A stretch of DNA of 64,000 bases from Luteolibacter yonseiensis (GTDB lineage Bacteria > Verrucomicrobiota > Verrucomicrobiia > Verrucomicrobiales > Akkermansiaceae): assembly GCF_016595465.1 (NCBI RefSeq), contig NZ_JAENIK010000011.1, positions 620,001 to 684,000 of the forward strand, given 5' to 3'. How positions within the stretch are numbered: position 1 is the stretch's first letter; every line of letters begins with the position of its first letter. This document shows positions 41,844 through 51,575 of the stretch, piece by piece. The notes under the pieces are model-generated. The model did no database searches. It saw only the letters and a program-made list of their open reading frames with translations, and was not told the DNA's origin. A program made the position numbers and the translations under genes.

Positions 41844-44800
41844 ATGAAAAATGATAACATGCAAACCGCCCTGCGGGGCGCCCTGGCGGTTCCTGCCGCG
41901 GCCTTGATGCTTGGAGCCGCTGAAGCGGGTTCCACAGTGGCGCTGAACTTCCAATCCTGGTATTATGAATCCGGGGCCATTCCACAGACGGTGGGCTTCG
42001 GCAGCGGTTACCAGACAACCGGATTTCCGGTGACGGCCAAGGCATTCGGCGTGGAGGTCGCGGACTGGACCAACACGGATCCGATCGCTATCAAAGATCC
42101 TGCGGTCGTGAACGGCATCCCGTTCGCCGGGATGAGTGTCGATCTCAATGCCACGAACCTGTGGGCCGGCCCTTACACCGGACCGGGAACCACCTATGCG
42201 GATTTCGGAGAAGCCTGGCCGGCCGGATCCGTCGTCCAGTCGCACATGACCCCGGGGAACTATGAGGCGACCTGGAGCTATATCGACAACACCGGGTGGG
42301 AATTCAAGGTGAGCGGCTTGAACGCGAAATTTCCAAACGGGTATATGGTGGGTCTGATCGGGGGTGGAAAAACCACCGCGACATCCAGTGTGGAAATCAG
42401 CGATCCGGACTTCAACAGTCTGGGCACGGTGGCTTTCACCCTCTTGCCGGACAAGATGGGGGTTGGGGCCAGCCCTGTGCTGACGAACGATTCGATCGTC
42501 TTCACCAATCCGAACCGGCCGGATCCGGCGAACTGCGCGGTGGCCGGTCTCATCGTGACCGACAAACCGGTCGTGACTTCCTGTTTTCCGAAGACTTCGC
42601 TCGCGGCCACCGGCGCTTCGTTCACCTTGACCGGCACCGCCCTGGGGATCGGAAACCTCTCCTACCAGTGGAAACGCAACGGAACCGATATCCCGGGAGC
42701 CGCCGCCAAAAACATTTCCTACACGGTCTCATCCGCGACGGCGGCGGACATAGGGACCTACACCCTGGTGGTTTCGAGCAGTCTGTATCCCGCGAATCCC
42801 GCGACCAGCGAGCCGGTCACCGTCTCGGTGGCGGCTCCGGTGGCGGTCACCTGGGATGGCGACACCGCGACTTCCGGCGCCCAGAACGGATCCGGATCAT
42901 GGGACACGACGACCGCGAACTGGTGGAACGGCACCGCCGACATCGTGTGGAACCCGATCAATGTCGCCTCCTTCGGCAGTGGAGGAAACGGTTCCTACAC
43001 GGTTTCGCTCGCGGAGAATATCTCCGTCCAGAGCGGCATCATTTTCAACAGCGGGAGTTATACCATCGCGCCAGCCGCTTCTCAAACCCTCACCCTGACC
43101 GCGCCCCAATCCATCACCACCAACGTGGACGCGGCGATCACCGCGAACCTGAACGGCACCGCCGGATTCACCAAAGCCGGTCCCGCGAAGCTCACGCTCG
43201 GCGGGGGCAACAATCCGATCACGGGACCTGTGGTCGTCGGTGCCGGGACACTTGCCATTTCGAGAGGTGGCGGTGGTTCCAGCCTGACCATCAGTCCGGG
43301 CGCCACCGCCACGACGACGGTCCCCGACGCGATCGGCTATGCCACGAATTGCAGCGTTCTGAATGTGAACGGCGGAACCTACAACCTGGGTGTCACCGGA
43401 AACGGCCTGTGGTCGATGGATACGACCCTGAACAACGCCAGCATGACCGCGGTCACAGGCGCGAACTGGTCTTACGGAGGGGCGGGTTCCAAGATCACCA
43501 ACAGCGGCAACTCCACCATCTCCGGCGGCACGTTTGTTCTCCGCGAGGGAATGCCTGAGGATACCCTCTCCATCGCGAATACCGGGAGTCTCATCATCAA
43601 CAGCCCCATTTCCGGGAACAGCAGGAAAGTGAGGCTGACGGGTGGCGGAACCACCACTTTCGCAGGAGCGGGCACCAACATCTACAACGTGTTTGTCAAC
43701 GGAGGGACCTTCAGTGTGACGGGACGTTTGACCGGCACCGGTTTGTTCATGTATGACGATACTTCCCTGAGCGTCGCCAGTTCGGGTTCCACACCCGCGA
43801 TCTCGGTTTCCGGTTTCTATATATTGAGCGATCTGCCGGAACCTGTCGGAACCAACAAGGTGGACTTCCTTTCGCTTTCCAGCACCACCGTCGCGCCGAT
43901 CACCACGGGGGATCTCATGCTGGAATACCCCGTCACCATCAATGTCCGGAGTGTGACTCCGGTGGTCGGCCGGTATCCCCTCATGGCCACCACCACCGGC
44001 AGTTTTTCGATCGCCTCGCTCACCCTCGGCACGCTGCCCTCCGGCATCACCGCGACGCTGGTGGACGATCTTGTGAATACGGGGAAGATCTATCTGGACG
44101 TGACCGCCGTGGCGGTTCCCGAAATCCAGTGGACCGGTGCCGTGAACGGCGTTTGGGACATCAACACGACGAACAACTGGTCGCCCGCGAAATACACGGA
44201 CGGCTCCATCGTCACGTTCGGCGACATCCTTGGAAACACCAGCGTGACGCTGGATGCCACCGTTGTGCCGGGGGTCGTGACGTTTGACAATCCGACCAAG
44301 AATTACTCCCTGTCCGGAACCGGTGCGATCACCGGTGGCACCGGATTGACAAAAACGGGAGCGGGAAATCTGTCGATCAACACCAACAACACCTACACTG
44401 GTCCGGTGATCCTCTCCGGCGGCACGGTTACCGTGGGAACCGGCGGAACCACAGGCCTGTTGGGCGGAGCCGGTGCGATCACCCTGGAGGCCGCCACGCT
44501 GGTTCTGGACCGTTCGGACGCCCAGACGCTCGGTCGCCAGTTGATCGGTTCCGGAGGAACCCTCGTGAAAAACGGATCGGGCTCGCTGACCATGAGCGCC
44601 GGAACCAACAACAGTGACATCATCGTGAACAACGGGACGCTGGTCGCCACCGGCGGCGCGTTCGCCACAGCCTTCGCCCCGGGCAAGCTGATCACCATCA
44701 ATTCCGGTGCGACCCTCAGCACTCCGAACGTCCACTCGCTGGGTAGTTCGGTGGGCGGTGGCGGCGATGTTCCCGTGATCGCCATCAACGGAGGAAACTG

Positions 44801-45686
44801 GTTGCTGGGCGCGGAGCAATACATCCGCTCGCTGACCATGACCGCGGGCTCCACTACCGGAACTCCCGCCAAGGATGGAATCCGGACCCTGTCCGGTTCC
44901 GTCTACACCATCAATGCGGCGGCCACGAGCTCGACCATCGCCTCTCCTCTCAACCTGTACAACGACCTGAGCCTGGTCGTCAGCGACGGGGCCGCGGCGG
45001 ATGATCTGGTGATCTCGGGGGTGATCAGCAACACCAAATCCATCACGAAAAGCGGCCCCGGCCGGGTGTTGTTCTCCGGTCCCAACACCTACACCGGAAC
45101 CACCACCGTCACGGGAGGCACGCTCGCGGTGACCGGCACATCCATCCCGGACACGAACAAGCTCGTGATCGACGGAGGCAAGGTGGATGTCACCGGAGCG
45201 GAAACCGTGGACACCCTGTTCTATGGAGCGGCGCAACAGGTGGCTGGTACTTACGGCTCCACCGCTTCGACCGCCACGTTCAAGGATAACAGCCGTTTCT
45301 CCGGCACCGGTGTTCTCACCGTGGTCACCGGCTCCTCCTCGGGTGGTTTCTCCGCGTGGGCGACCGCCAACGCTCCCTCCCAGACGCTCGCCCAGGACCA
45401 TGACGGCGACGGTGTGCCGAACGGCATAGAATACTTCATGGGCCTCTCCGGTTCCGCATCCACGGCGAGTCCGGGTATCCAGGCTGGAAAAATCTCCTGG
45501 CCGAAGGGCGCGGGTTATACCGGCGTCTACGGCACGGATTTCACCGTGCAAACCTCCACCAACCTGTCCGTCTGGACCGATGTCCCCGTTTCGGATCCGA
45601 ATCTGAGCAACGCGGCTCCTTTGCAATATACCTTGCCGGCCGGTTCTGAAAAGACCTTCACCCGTCTCAAGGTGACGGGTCCCTGA
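41844..45686 (+). CDS. Autotransporter-associated beta-strand repeat protein, exported
   Basis: The start at 41844 gives a signal peptide (LRGALAVPAAALMLGAAEAG) and 1280 residues. After an N-terminal domain of about 215 residues, an Ig-like domain (LSYQWKRNGTDIPGA, near 275) precedes repeated beta-strand units. Their typical patterns are GFTKAGPAKLTLGGGNNPITGP, LTKTGAGNLSINTNNTYTGP and SITKSGPGRVLFSGPNTYTG, the autotransporter-associated beta-strand type. The C-terminal 110 residues carry DHDGDGVPNGIEYFMG, a calcium-binding-like motif often found before the sorting region in Verrucomicrobia. No classical autotransporter barrel is present. A surface or secreted role is inferred. Confidence 0.9.
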   Translation: MKNDNMQTALRGALAVPAAALMLGAAEAGSTVALNFQSWYYESGAIPQTVGFGSGYQTTGFPVTAKAFGVEVADWTNTDPIAIKDPAVVNGIPFAGMSVDLNATNLWAGPYTGPGTTYADFGEAWPAGSVVQSHMTPGNYEATWSYIDNTGWEFKVSGLNAKFPNGYMVGLIGGGKTTATSSVEISDPDFNSLGTVAFTLLPDKMGVGASPVLTNDSIVFTNPNRPDPANCAVAGLIVTDKPVVTSCFPKTSLAATGASFTLTGTALGIGNLSYQWKRNGTDIPGAAAKNISYTVSSATAADIGTYTLVVSSSLYPANPATSEPVTVSVAAPVAVTWDGDTATSGAQNGSGSWDTTTANWWNGTADIVWNPINVASFGSGGNGSYTVSLAENISVQSGIIFNSGSYTIAPAASQTLTLTAPQSITTNVDAAITANLNGTAGFTKAGPAKLTLGGGNNPITGPVVVGAGTLAISRGGGGSSLTISPGATATTTVPDAIGYATNCSVLNVNGGTYNLGVTGNGLWSMDTTLNNASMTAVTGANWSYGGAGSKITNSGNSTISGGTFVLREGMPEDTLSIANTGSLIINSPISGNSRKVRLTGGGTTTFAGAGTNIYNVFVNGGTFSVTGRLTGTGLFMYDDTSLSVASSGSTPAISVSGFYILSDLPEPVGTNKVDFLSLSSTTVAPITTGDLMLEYPVTINVRSVTPVVGRYPLMATTTGSFSIASLTLGTLPSGITATLVDDLVNTGKIYLDVTAVAVPEIQWTGAVNGVWDINTTNNWSPAKYTDGSIVTFGDILGNTSVTLDATVVPGVVTFDNPTKNYSLSGTGAITGGTGLTKTGAGNLSINTNNTYTGPVILSGGTVTVGTGGTTGLLGGAGAITLEAATLVLDRSDAQTLGRQLIGSGGTLVKNGSGSLTMSAGTNNSDIIVNNGTLVATGGAFATAFAPGKLITINSGATLSTPNVHSLGSSVGGGGDVPVIAINGGNWLLGAEQYIRSLTMTAGSTTGTPAKDGIRTLSGSVYTINAAATSSTIASPLNLYNDLSLVVSDGAAADDLVISGVISNTKSITKSGPGRVLFSGPNTYTGTTTVTGGTLAVTGTSIPDTNKLVIDGGKVDVTGAETVDTLFYGAAQQVAGTYGSTASTATFKDNSRFSGTGVLTVVTGSSSGGFSAWATANAPSQTLAQDHDGDGVPNGIEYFMGLSGSASTASPGIQAGKISWPKGAGYTGVYGTDFTVQTSTNLSVWTDVPVSDPNLSNAAPLQYTLPAGSEKTFTRLKVTGP

Positions 45687-45785
45687 TTTTATGGGAAAAC
45701 ATGGGCGGATCACCTGCCGTCGGTTCGTCCGGCGGCGGGTGGTTTGTAATGGAGTGTGTCGGGATAGCCGGGTTAACTCATCCAC

Positions 45786-47324
45786 ATGCAAGGCGCGATG
45801 GCCCATTTGCAACGCAACCCCCGCGATACCGCGAGATGGCGGAAGGCGCAGCAGCATTTGCTGGAAGGAAATCACGGAGCCGCCATTCCCATCTATCAGG
45901 AGCTCCTCCGCCGCTACCCGACGATCGCCGAGCTGTGGTTCGAGCTTGGGAATTCCGCCGCGGGAAAGCTCGATTTCCCTCTTGCGAACAAGGCTTACCG
46001 CCGCGCCCGCGAGCTTGCTTCCCGGAACGCGTCGCTGCTGGGAATGATCGGCCAGCAATACCAAAGCCTCCGCCAGTTGGATGAGGCCCGCACCTGCTAC
46101 GAAGCCGCGCTCGCGGCGGACCCGGGTTCTGTCGACGCCCGCATCAAGCTCGCCGTCTGGTTTGAAAAGGAGCGTCGTATGGACGAGGCATGGGAATGCG
46201 TCGAATCCTGTCTCGCCCTCCATCCGCGTGATGATCAGGCGAGGTATTTCCGCGCGTTTCTCCAGCACCGCCGGAAAAATCATGAGGAGGCCGAGAGTGA
46301 ACTCCGCCAGCTCATCAAGGACGTCCCGAAATACCCGTATGTGAAATACGCCGCCCGCCACCTGTTGGGCGTCGTGCTCGACCAGCTCGGCCGGTATGAC
46401 GAGGCGATCCGGTGGCTGCTCGAAGCGAAGGCCGAGATCCGGACCATCACCGACATCGCCGCCTTGGAAAGAAGCTATGATGAAACGGACCACATCCGCA
46501 GGCAGTCCCTCGCAGGACTCGGCCGCGAATCCATCCTCCGCTGGCGCGACGGATGCGCTGGTCCACCCCCGAGGCACAGGATCGCCTTTCTCGGCGGACA
46601 CCCCCGCAGCGGCACCACGCTGATGGAGCAGATTCTCGACGCCCATCCCGGGCTGATGGCGTTCGACGAATCGACCGCCTTCCAGCAGGAAATCGCCAGC
46701 AAGCTCGACACCCTGCCCGAAGGAGACCGGACCGCCACCTCGGCGCGCCTGGCGGAAATGCGGAGCAGGTATTTCAGCAGCATGCTGCGGGAGGTTTCCG
46801 GCACCGGCGATGCGAAGGTGTTGTTGGACAAGAATCCTTCGGCCACCATGTCCCTTCCATCATGGCTGCGCGCGTTTCCGGAGCTCAAAACCATCATCGC
46901 CCTGCGCGATCCCCGGGATGTCGTGATCAGCTGTTTTTTCCTGAACATCACGCTCAACGCCACCAATGTGAATTTCCTCAGCCTGGAACGCACCGTCAAA
47001 CACTACTCCGACCTGATGGATGTCTGGCTCCGGCTTAAAGAGTTCGGAGGCTTCGACTGGATCGAGACACGCTACGAGGATGTCGTCGGGGATCTGGAAA
47101 AAGAAGGCCGCCGCGTGACCGGGTTTCTCGGTCTGGAGTGGCACCCGGACCAGATCCGGTTCCAGGACAACGCCCGTAGGAAAGTCCTGTACGCCCCGAC
47201 CTATCACGATGTCACCCAGCCGATCCACCAAGGAGCGGTGGGCCGCTGGGAACGCTATTCGGCAGCCTTGGAGCCTCATATGGGGAAATTGAAATCCTAT
47301 CTTCAGGCTTTCGGTTATGGGTGA
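45786..47324 (+). CDS. TPR-containing sulfotransferase
   Basis: Residues 1-210 form tetratricopeptide repeats (about 34 residues each, for example AELWFELGNSAAGKLDFPLANKAYRRA-like and ARTCYEAALAADPGSVDA). The rest is a sulfotransferase domain with the PAPS 5'-phosphate loop GGHPRSGTTLMEQIL near residue 263 and the 3'-phosphate motif LRDPRDVVISCFF near 375. The enzyme would sulfate a protein or glycan. Two ATGs (45786 and 45798) are possible starts. The gene stands alone; 100 nt separate it from the repeat-protein gene. Confidence 0.92.
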   Translation: MQGAMAHLQRNPRDTARWRKAQQHLLEGNHGAAIPIYQELLRRYPTIAELWFELGNSAAGKLDFPLANKAYRRARELASRNASLLGMIGQQYQSLRQLDEARTCYEAALAADPGSVDARIKLAVWFEKERRMDEAWECVESCLALHPRDDQARYFRAFLQHRRKNHEEAESELRQLIKDVPKYPYVKYAARHLLGVVLDQLGRYDEAIRWLLEAKAEIRTITDIAALERSYDETDHIRRQSLAGLGRESILRWRDGCAGPPPRHRIAFLGGHPRSGTTLMEQILDAHPGLMAFDESTAFQQEIASKLDTLPEGDRTATSARLAEMRSRYFSSMLREVSGTGDAKVLLDKNPSATMSLPSWLRAFPELKTIIALRDPRDVVISCFFLNITLNATNVNFLSLERTVKHYSDLMDVWLRLKEFGGFDWIETRYEDVVGDLEKEGRRVTGFLGLEWHPDQIRFQDNARRKVLYAPTYHDVTQPIHQGAVGRWERYSAALEPHMGKLKSYLQAFGYG

Positions 47325-47403
47325 CATGGCCGAGGCATCCATCGGTGAATTTTGCCGCTACTTCTCCACGCGGAGGAAAAATGGTAAAATTTACGATCTT
47401 ATT

Positions 47404-47500
47404 TTGATGCGTAATATATTAGATTAAAATTATAAATATTTATAAATGAGTTTTTTATAAATGTTGCAATGCATTATTTTATGATGCATAATCCGTTGGG
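47404..47500. promoter_or_regulatory. AT-rich control region ahead of the HipA-like gene
   Basis: This stretch is far richer in A+T than anything else nearby. It contains overlapping palindromes (47432-47443 and 47438-47447), a direct repeat GATGC[G/A]TAAT at 47406-47415 and 47483-47492, and two ATGCAT palindromes (47469-47474 and 47484-47489). The arrangement suggests binding sites for the encoded winged-helix/HipA protein or another regulator. Confidence 0.45.
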
Positions 47501-47503
47501 TCA

Positions 47504-48895
47504 ATGGCACGCCCCGCACACATTACGTTTGAAACCCTCATCCCGCTCATCAGGGCGCGGGGGCCGATTTCGGCTACGGAGTTGGGGGGGCTGGCGCGGG
47601 TGAACCGGACGACGATTGTCAGGATTCTGCCAGACTTCGGAGATGAATTGGTGACTCTCGGGGCCACACGCAGCACGCGCTATTTGTTGCGCCGGAGGAT
47701 TCGCAATATTGGGAACCGTTGGCGGATCTACCGGATTGATGCGTCCGGCCGGGCAGAGCAGTGGGCGGAACTCGAAGCCATGCATGAGCGGCAGTGGCGG
47801 ATGAATTGGGCATCCGCGCCGCCGGAGTGGGCGGGATTTTTTACAGAAAAAAATGGATTGTGGAGCGGTTTTCCTTTTTTTCTCGGCGACGCCCGGCCGC
47901 AAGGGTTCCTCGGACGGCTCATCTCCCATGGTATTTCGAGGACGTTGCAACTACCGGACGACCCGCGCCAGTGGAGTGATGATGATGTGATCGTTTACCA
48001 ACAGGCGATTGGGGAAGATCTGCCGGGAAATCTGGTGGTGGGAGACGAAATGGTGCGTCGCGCCCTAGCGAGATCTGCTGATCTGCCGGATGGAAAAGCG
48101 GTGGCCTGGCAAAATAGAAAGGCGTTCTATGCGGCGCGGGCGTCGGGATTCGCTGAGGTCATGCCGGGTTCGTCGGCTGGTGGCGAACAGCCGAAGTTCC
48201 TTGCGACACTGCGGGATGACGCGGGCGGATTTCAGCCGGTGTTGGTAAAATTTTCCGCCCGCATGGATGAGCCGGTGGGTAGGCGCTGGGCGGACCTGCT
48301 GGTGTGTGAGTTCCACGCCCATCAGGTTCTGGCGGAGTGGGGGCTGGCGAATCCGGGGGTGCGTCTGCTGGATGCCGACGGTCGTCGGTTCCTGGAAGTC
48401 CCCCGTTTCGATCGGTGCGGGCCTGGCGGACGGGTGGGTGTCGTGTCTCTCGAGGCCTTGGCTGCCGCCTTGATCGGGAATTTGTCGAGAGACTGGTTGG
48501 ATGCTACGACTGAGCTTCACCGCCATGGACTGATCGACAGCGGTTCGCTGGAGAAGATCCGGCGGCTGCAGGCGTTTGGCGAATTGATCGGAAACACCGA
48601 CATGCATTTCGGAAATCTGGCGTTTTTCCTCAGCGATACGCTGCCGCTCCAGGTCACCCCAGCCTATGACATGCTGCCGATGTTATGGTCCCCGGGAAAC
48701 CAGGGCGAACTCACTCCCCGCCGGTTTTCCCCCGCTCCACCCCTGCCCGCGCTGGCTGAATCGTGGCGGGAAGCTGCAGGCTGGGCTGAAATTTTTTGGC
48801 AACGGGTGGTGCGGGATGAACGGATTTCCGGAGAGTTCGGGCGGATGGCGCAAGAGGCCGGAGAGGTGGTCGGGACATTGTTGCGGCGTGTGTGA
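47504..48895 (+). CDS. yjjJ: HipA-family toxin/kinase with N-terminal winged helix (YjjJ type)
   Basis: The 463-residue protein joins an N-terminal DNA-binding winged helix (about 1-60, ITFETLIPLIRARGPISATEL-like with LARVNRTTIVRIL) to a HipA-like Ser/Thr kinase. The kinase motifs are GSSAGGEQPKFLA near 225, the catalytic loop LIGNTDMHFGNLAFFL near 365, and the metal-binding YDMLPM near 388. HipA toxins phosphorylate glutamyl-tRNA synthetase in E. coli; YjjJ-type proteins carry their own DNA-binding domain, so no separate HipB is needed, and none is seen. The AT-rich upstream region and locally high T content hint at acquisition or local control. Confidence 0.9.
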   Translation: MARPAHITFETLIPLIRARGPISATELGGLARVNRTTIVRILPDFGDELVTLGATRSTRYLLRRRIRNIGNRWRIYRIDASGRAEQWAELEAMHERQWRMNWASAPPEWAGFFTEKNGLWSGFPFFLGDARPQGFLGRLISHGISRTLQLPDDPRQWSDDDVIVYQQAIGEDLPGNLVVGDEMVRRALARSADLPDGKAVAWQNRKAFYAARASGFAEVMPGSSAGGEQPKFLATLRDDAGGFQPVLVKFSARMDEPVGRRWADLLVCEFHAHQVLAEWGLANPGVRLLDADGRRFLEVPRFDRCGPGGRVGVVSLEALAAALIGNLSRDWLDATTELHRHGLIDSGSLEKIRRLQAFGELIGNTDMHFGNLAFFLSDTLPLQVTPAYDMLPMLWSPGNQGELTPRRFSPAPPLPALAESWREAAGWAEIFWQRVVRDERISGEFGRMAQEAGEVVGTLLRRV

Positions 48896-49009
48896 GGGGG
48901 AGCGGATTCATCGGCTGATTTCCTCACTCTGATTGGGTTGGGAACTCCAAGGCGGATCTGATATCATTCCTCCATTGCACTCTTCGCACTCGTCCTTGGC
49001 GTCGTCGCT

Positions 49010-49429
49010 TTGATTCTGATCGGCGTTGGAATTGCGGTAGGTCTGGTGGCATGCATGGTGGGGGCGGTTCTTCTGGGTGTCGGTGTGATCTCCTCCTCCG
49101 TATTTGTCGCGATACGGAGTGGGCGCACGGCGGCGGGTATCCGGGCGTTTTTACTCCAGTGCGGACTTTTCTCCGGCATTCTTGCCGGTGCCTTCTGTGC
49201 CTGGTTGGTTCAATCCATTTTCCAGGGACAAGCGGGAGACTGGTGGATTTTGGTTTATGGAGCAGTTGGCGGTGCGTGTGTCGGATTGCTCATCGGTTTC
49301 CTGCTCGATGTCATCTCACAACGATTGCATGCGTGGGCGTCAGCCCGTCTGCTCGCGCCTCGCCCGGTGCCCCTGCACGGAACCAGCCGCAGCTCAGGAC
49401 GATATGGGATTTCTCTCAGGAAGCGCTGA
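49010..49429 (+). CDS. Small membrane protein, start uncertain
   Basis: The frame gives about 139 residues with three strongly hydrophobic segments (about 1-30, 45-65 and 80-100) and a polar C-terminal tail. The first start in the usual set is TTG at 49010, but the frame is open and hydrophobic back to 48962, so translation could begin at ATT 48974. No family is recognised. It lies alone between the HipA-like gene and the CxxCH protein gene. Confidence 0.5.
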   Translation: MILIGVGIAVGLVACMVGAVLLGVGVISSSVFVAIRSGRTAAGIRAFLLQCGLFSGILAGAFCAWLVQSIFQGQAGDWWILVYGAVGGACVGLLIGFLLDVISQRLHAWASARLLAPRPVPLHGTSRSSGRYGISLRKR

Positions 49430-49502
49430 AACCGATGGGCTCATCCTCTCTCCGTCTCGCGATGTTTGAGAAATCCATCATTCTTCCCCGGTAGTCCTGC
49501 CG

Positions 49503-50729
49503 ATGCTTTTGCGTTTCCTCATCCTTCTCTGTTTCGCGCTGCCGTTGCGGGCGCAGCAGGTGGACGCGTGGGATCTGCCTCCGGTGGCGTATTCGGATAC
49601 TCCGGCGGCGGATCGGGTCATAGAGCTGGTGGGCAGGTGGGCATCCCTGCCGGACGCCTCACCGCTGGAGCGGGTGCGCGGGATATTGAAGGATCTGCGG
49701 GTTCCGGAGGCGTCGCAGGTCCTGGTGTTTTCGAAAACCAGCAAACAGAACGGCCTGATCCATCCGGGAAATCCACGGGCGTTGTATTTTTCCAGTGATT
49801 GTTACGTCGGCTACGTCCCCGGCGGAGCGGTGGAGGTGGCGATACAGGATGCCCGGCTGGGGCCGGTTTTCTATCATATCGACATCGGAAACGGCACGGG
49901 ACCGGTCAAGGTGGAGCGGGATACGAGCGAGTGTCTGTCCTGTCATGCCACCGGGCGGACGGAAAACGTGCCCGGTCTCCTGGTGCGCTCGGTTTATCCG
50001 GACGCGGACGGCCACCCCCTGCTGGCGTTGGGCTCGGAACTGGTCACCCAGCAGACTCCCATCCCCGGGCGATGGGGAGGATATTGGGTGACGGGTTCGG
50101 TCTCGCTGCCGCATCTCGGAAACCGGACTTACGAAAAAACGGATTCCGGCGAACCTTCGGTGATTCCGCTGGTGGATTTGAACGGGAAGATCGATCCGGC
50201 GAAATACCCGCGCCTGACCAGCGACATCGTGGCGTTGATGGTGCTGGAGCATCAGTGTGAGGCACACAATCTTCTCACCGCCGCATCCATGAACTACCGG
50301 CGGGCCGAGCATTTGTCGAAGTCCGTGAATCCCGAGGCGGATCCGGACCAAGGCGTCGCCGGACGGGTGGCGGATCAGGCGGCGAAGAAAATCGTCGATT
50401 GCTTCCTTTTCACCGGCGAGACAGGCCAGGGCGAGGACGGAGTGGAGGGGGACGAGGAGTTTCAACAGCAGTTCGCCGCCGCAATCCCTCGCACCGCGGC
50501 GGGAGACTCGCTGGCGGATTTCCAATTGAACACCCGCCTTTTCAAATACCACTGCTCTTACATGGTCTATTCCGAGGCCTTCCGCAGCCTGCCCGATGCG
50601 GTGAAAACGCGGGTGATTTCACGGCTTCAGAAGGTTTTCCTATCCACCACCGCAAATACTCACCCGGAGATCAAGATCCCGGAACGCCAGAGGATCGCCC
50701 GCATCCTTGATGAGACGGGAGTGTGGTGA
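49503..50729 (+). CDS. Exported c-type heme-binding (CxxCH) protein of unknown family
   Basis: The 408-residue protein has a signal peptide (MLLRFLILLCFALPLRAQQ) and a single heme-attachment motif CLSCH at C144-H148, within ERDTSECLSCHATGRTENVPG. No further CxxCH is present. The remainder includes YFSSDCYVGYVPGGAVE before the heme site and a long helical C-terminal half. It looks like a periplasmic cytochrome-like domain fused to an uncharacterised region; redox partner and substrate are unknown. Its stop is directly adjacent to the stop of the convergent FGE-like gene. Confidence 0.75.
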   Translation: MLLRFLILLCFALPLRAQQVDAWDLPPVAYSDTPAADRVIELVGRWASLPDASPLERVRGILKDLRVPEASQVLVFSKTSKQNGLIHPGNPRALYFSSDCYVGYVPGGAVEVAIQDARLGPVFYHIDIGNGTGPVKVERDTSECLSCHATGRTENVPGLLVRSVYPDADGHPLLALGSELVTQQTPIPGRWGGYWVTGSVSLPHLGNRTYEKTDSGEPSVIPLVDLNGKIDPAKYPRLTSDIVALMVLEHQCEAHNLLTAASMNYRRAEHLSKSVNPEADPDQGVAGRVADQAAKKIVDCFLFTGETGQGEDGVEGDEEFQQQFAAAIPRTAAGDSLADFQLNTRLFKYHCSYMVYSEAFRSLPDAVKTRVISRLQKVFLSTTANTHPEIKIPERQRIARILDETGVW

Positions 50730-51575
50730 TCAATCAAACACCACGCGAAACCCCTGGTTCGGCAGCGATGCGGTTTTCAACATGCTGCCGATGTCCAGCA
50801 GGTTGTGGAAGCCGCAGCAATGGCTGGAACACCACCATGAACCGCCGCGGCCGCAGATGCGGCGGTCGGCGTCCGTCGAGGATATCCAGGACGGATGTCC
50901 CTCGCAGTATTCGAAAACATTTCCGACCACGTCGTAGAGTCCCCATGCGTTCGGCGGGTAGGTGCGGACGGGTGAGGTAAGCACGAATCCGTCTTCGCGG
51001 GTGTTTTTGAGATGGTCGGCGCCGTTCCAGGTGTTCGCGAGTTTCGGCTGGAAATCCCGTCCCCATGGAAACGGCGTTTTCGCTCCGGCCCGGGCGGCGA
51101 CCTCCCATTCGTCGATGTCCGGAAGCCGGCCGCCGATCCATTTGCAATAGGCGCGCGCGTCCTCACCGGAAATCTGGGTGACAGGGTGGTCGGGAAGTTT
51201 CGTGGCGTCGGGACCTCCGGGGCCGAATGGTTGCTTCCAATCCGCGCCATCCATGCGTTTCCATTCCCACTCGGCGCTGCCTTCTCCGCCGACGAGACTC
51301 CAGCCGTTGCGCTCGGCGTGCGTTTGGTAGCCGGTGGCGGCGACAAACGCGGCGAACTGGGCGTTCGTCGTTTCGCAGTCGGAGATGAAATAGCCGGGAG
51401 TCTTGAACGAATGGGGGCGGTTGAGCTTGTGCCCGGCATCACCGAGAACATGGGTGCCGGCGGAAATGTGGACGAGCTGATGGTGGTTCGGCCCCGGTTT
51501 TTTTTCGATGGCGTGGGCGGCTCCCGGAAACAGTACACCCGCGAGAAGCAGGATTATGGATGTTCGGAGATCCAT
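50730..51575 (-). CDS. Exported formylglycine-generating-enzyme family protein
   Basis: A signal peptide (TSIILLLAGVLFPGAAHA) precedes an FGE/SUMF1-type fold: PGYFISDCETTNAQFAAFVAATGY, HPVTQISGEDARAYCKWIGGRLPDIDEWE and GLYDVVGNVFEYCEG. The catalytic Cx4C pair of true formylglycine-generating enzymes is retained as C249 and C254 in GGSWWCSSHCC, so activity on a sulfatase-type cysteine is possible, unlike many relatives that lack both. No sulfatase gene is in the window. Length 281. Export of an FGE in a bacterium is notable. The upstream gene on the same strand overlaps its start region by about 22 nt. Confidence 0.9.
   Translation of the reverse strand: MDLRTSIILLLAGVLFPGAAHAIEKKPGPNHHQLVHISAGTHVLGDAGHKLNRPHSFKTPGYFISDCETTNAQFAAFVAATGYQTHAERNGWSLVGGEGSAEWEWKRMDGADWKQPFGPGGPDATKLPDHPVTQISGEDARAYCKWIGGRLPDIDEWEVAARAGAKTPFPWGRDFQPKLANTWNGADHLKNTREDGFVLTSPVRTYPPNAWGLYDVVGNVFEYCEGHPSWISSTDADRRICGRGGSWWCSSHCCGFHNLLDIGSMLKTASLPNQGFRVVFD

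Noticed and set aside
42897..46646. A 1249-codon open frame antisense to the repeat protein and the sulfotransferase gene
   Set aside because: It spans two clearly coding plus-strand genes, has a composition (many Arg, Gly, Asp, Val) typical of the antisense of GC-rich genes, and shows no domain or signal.
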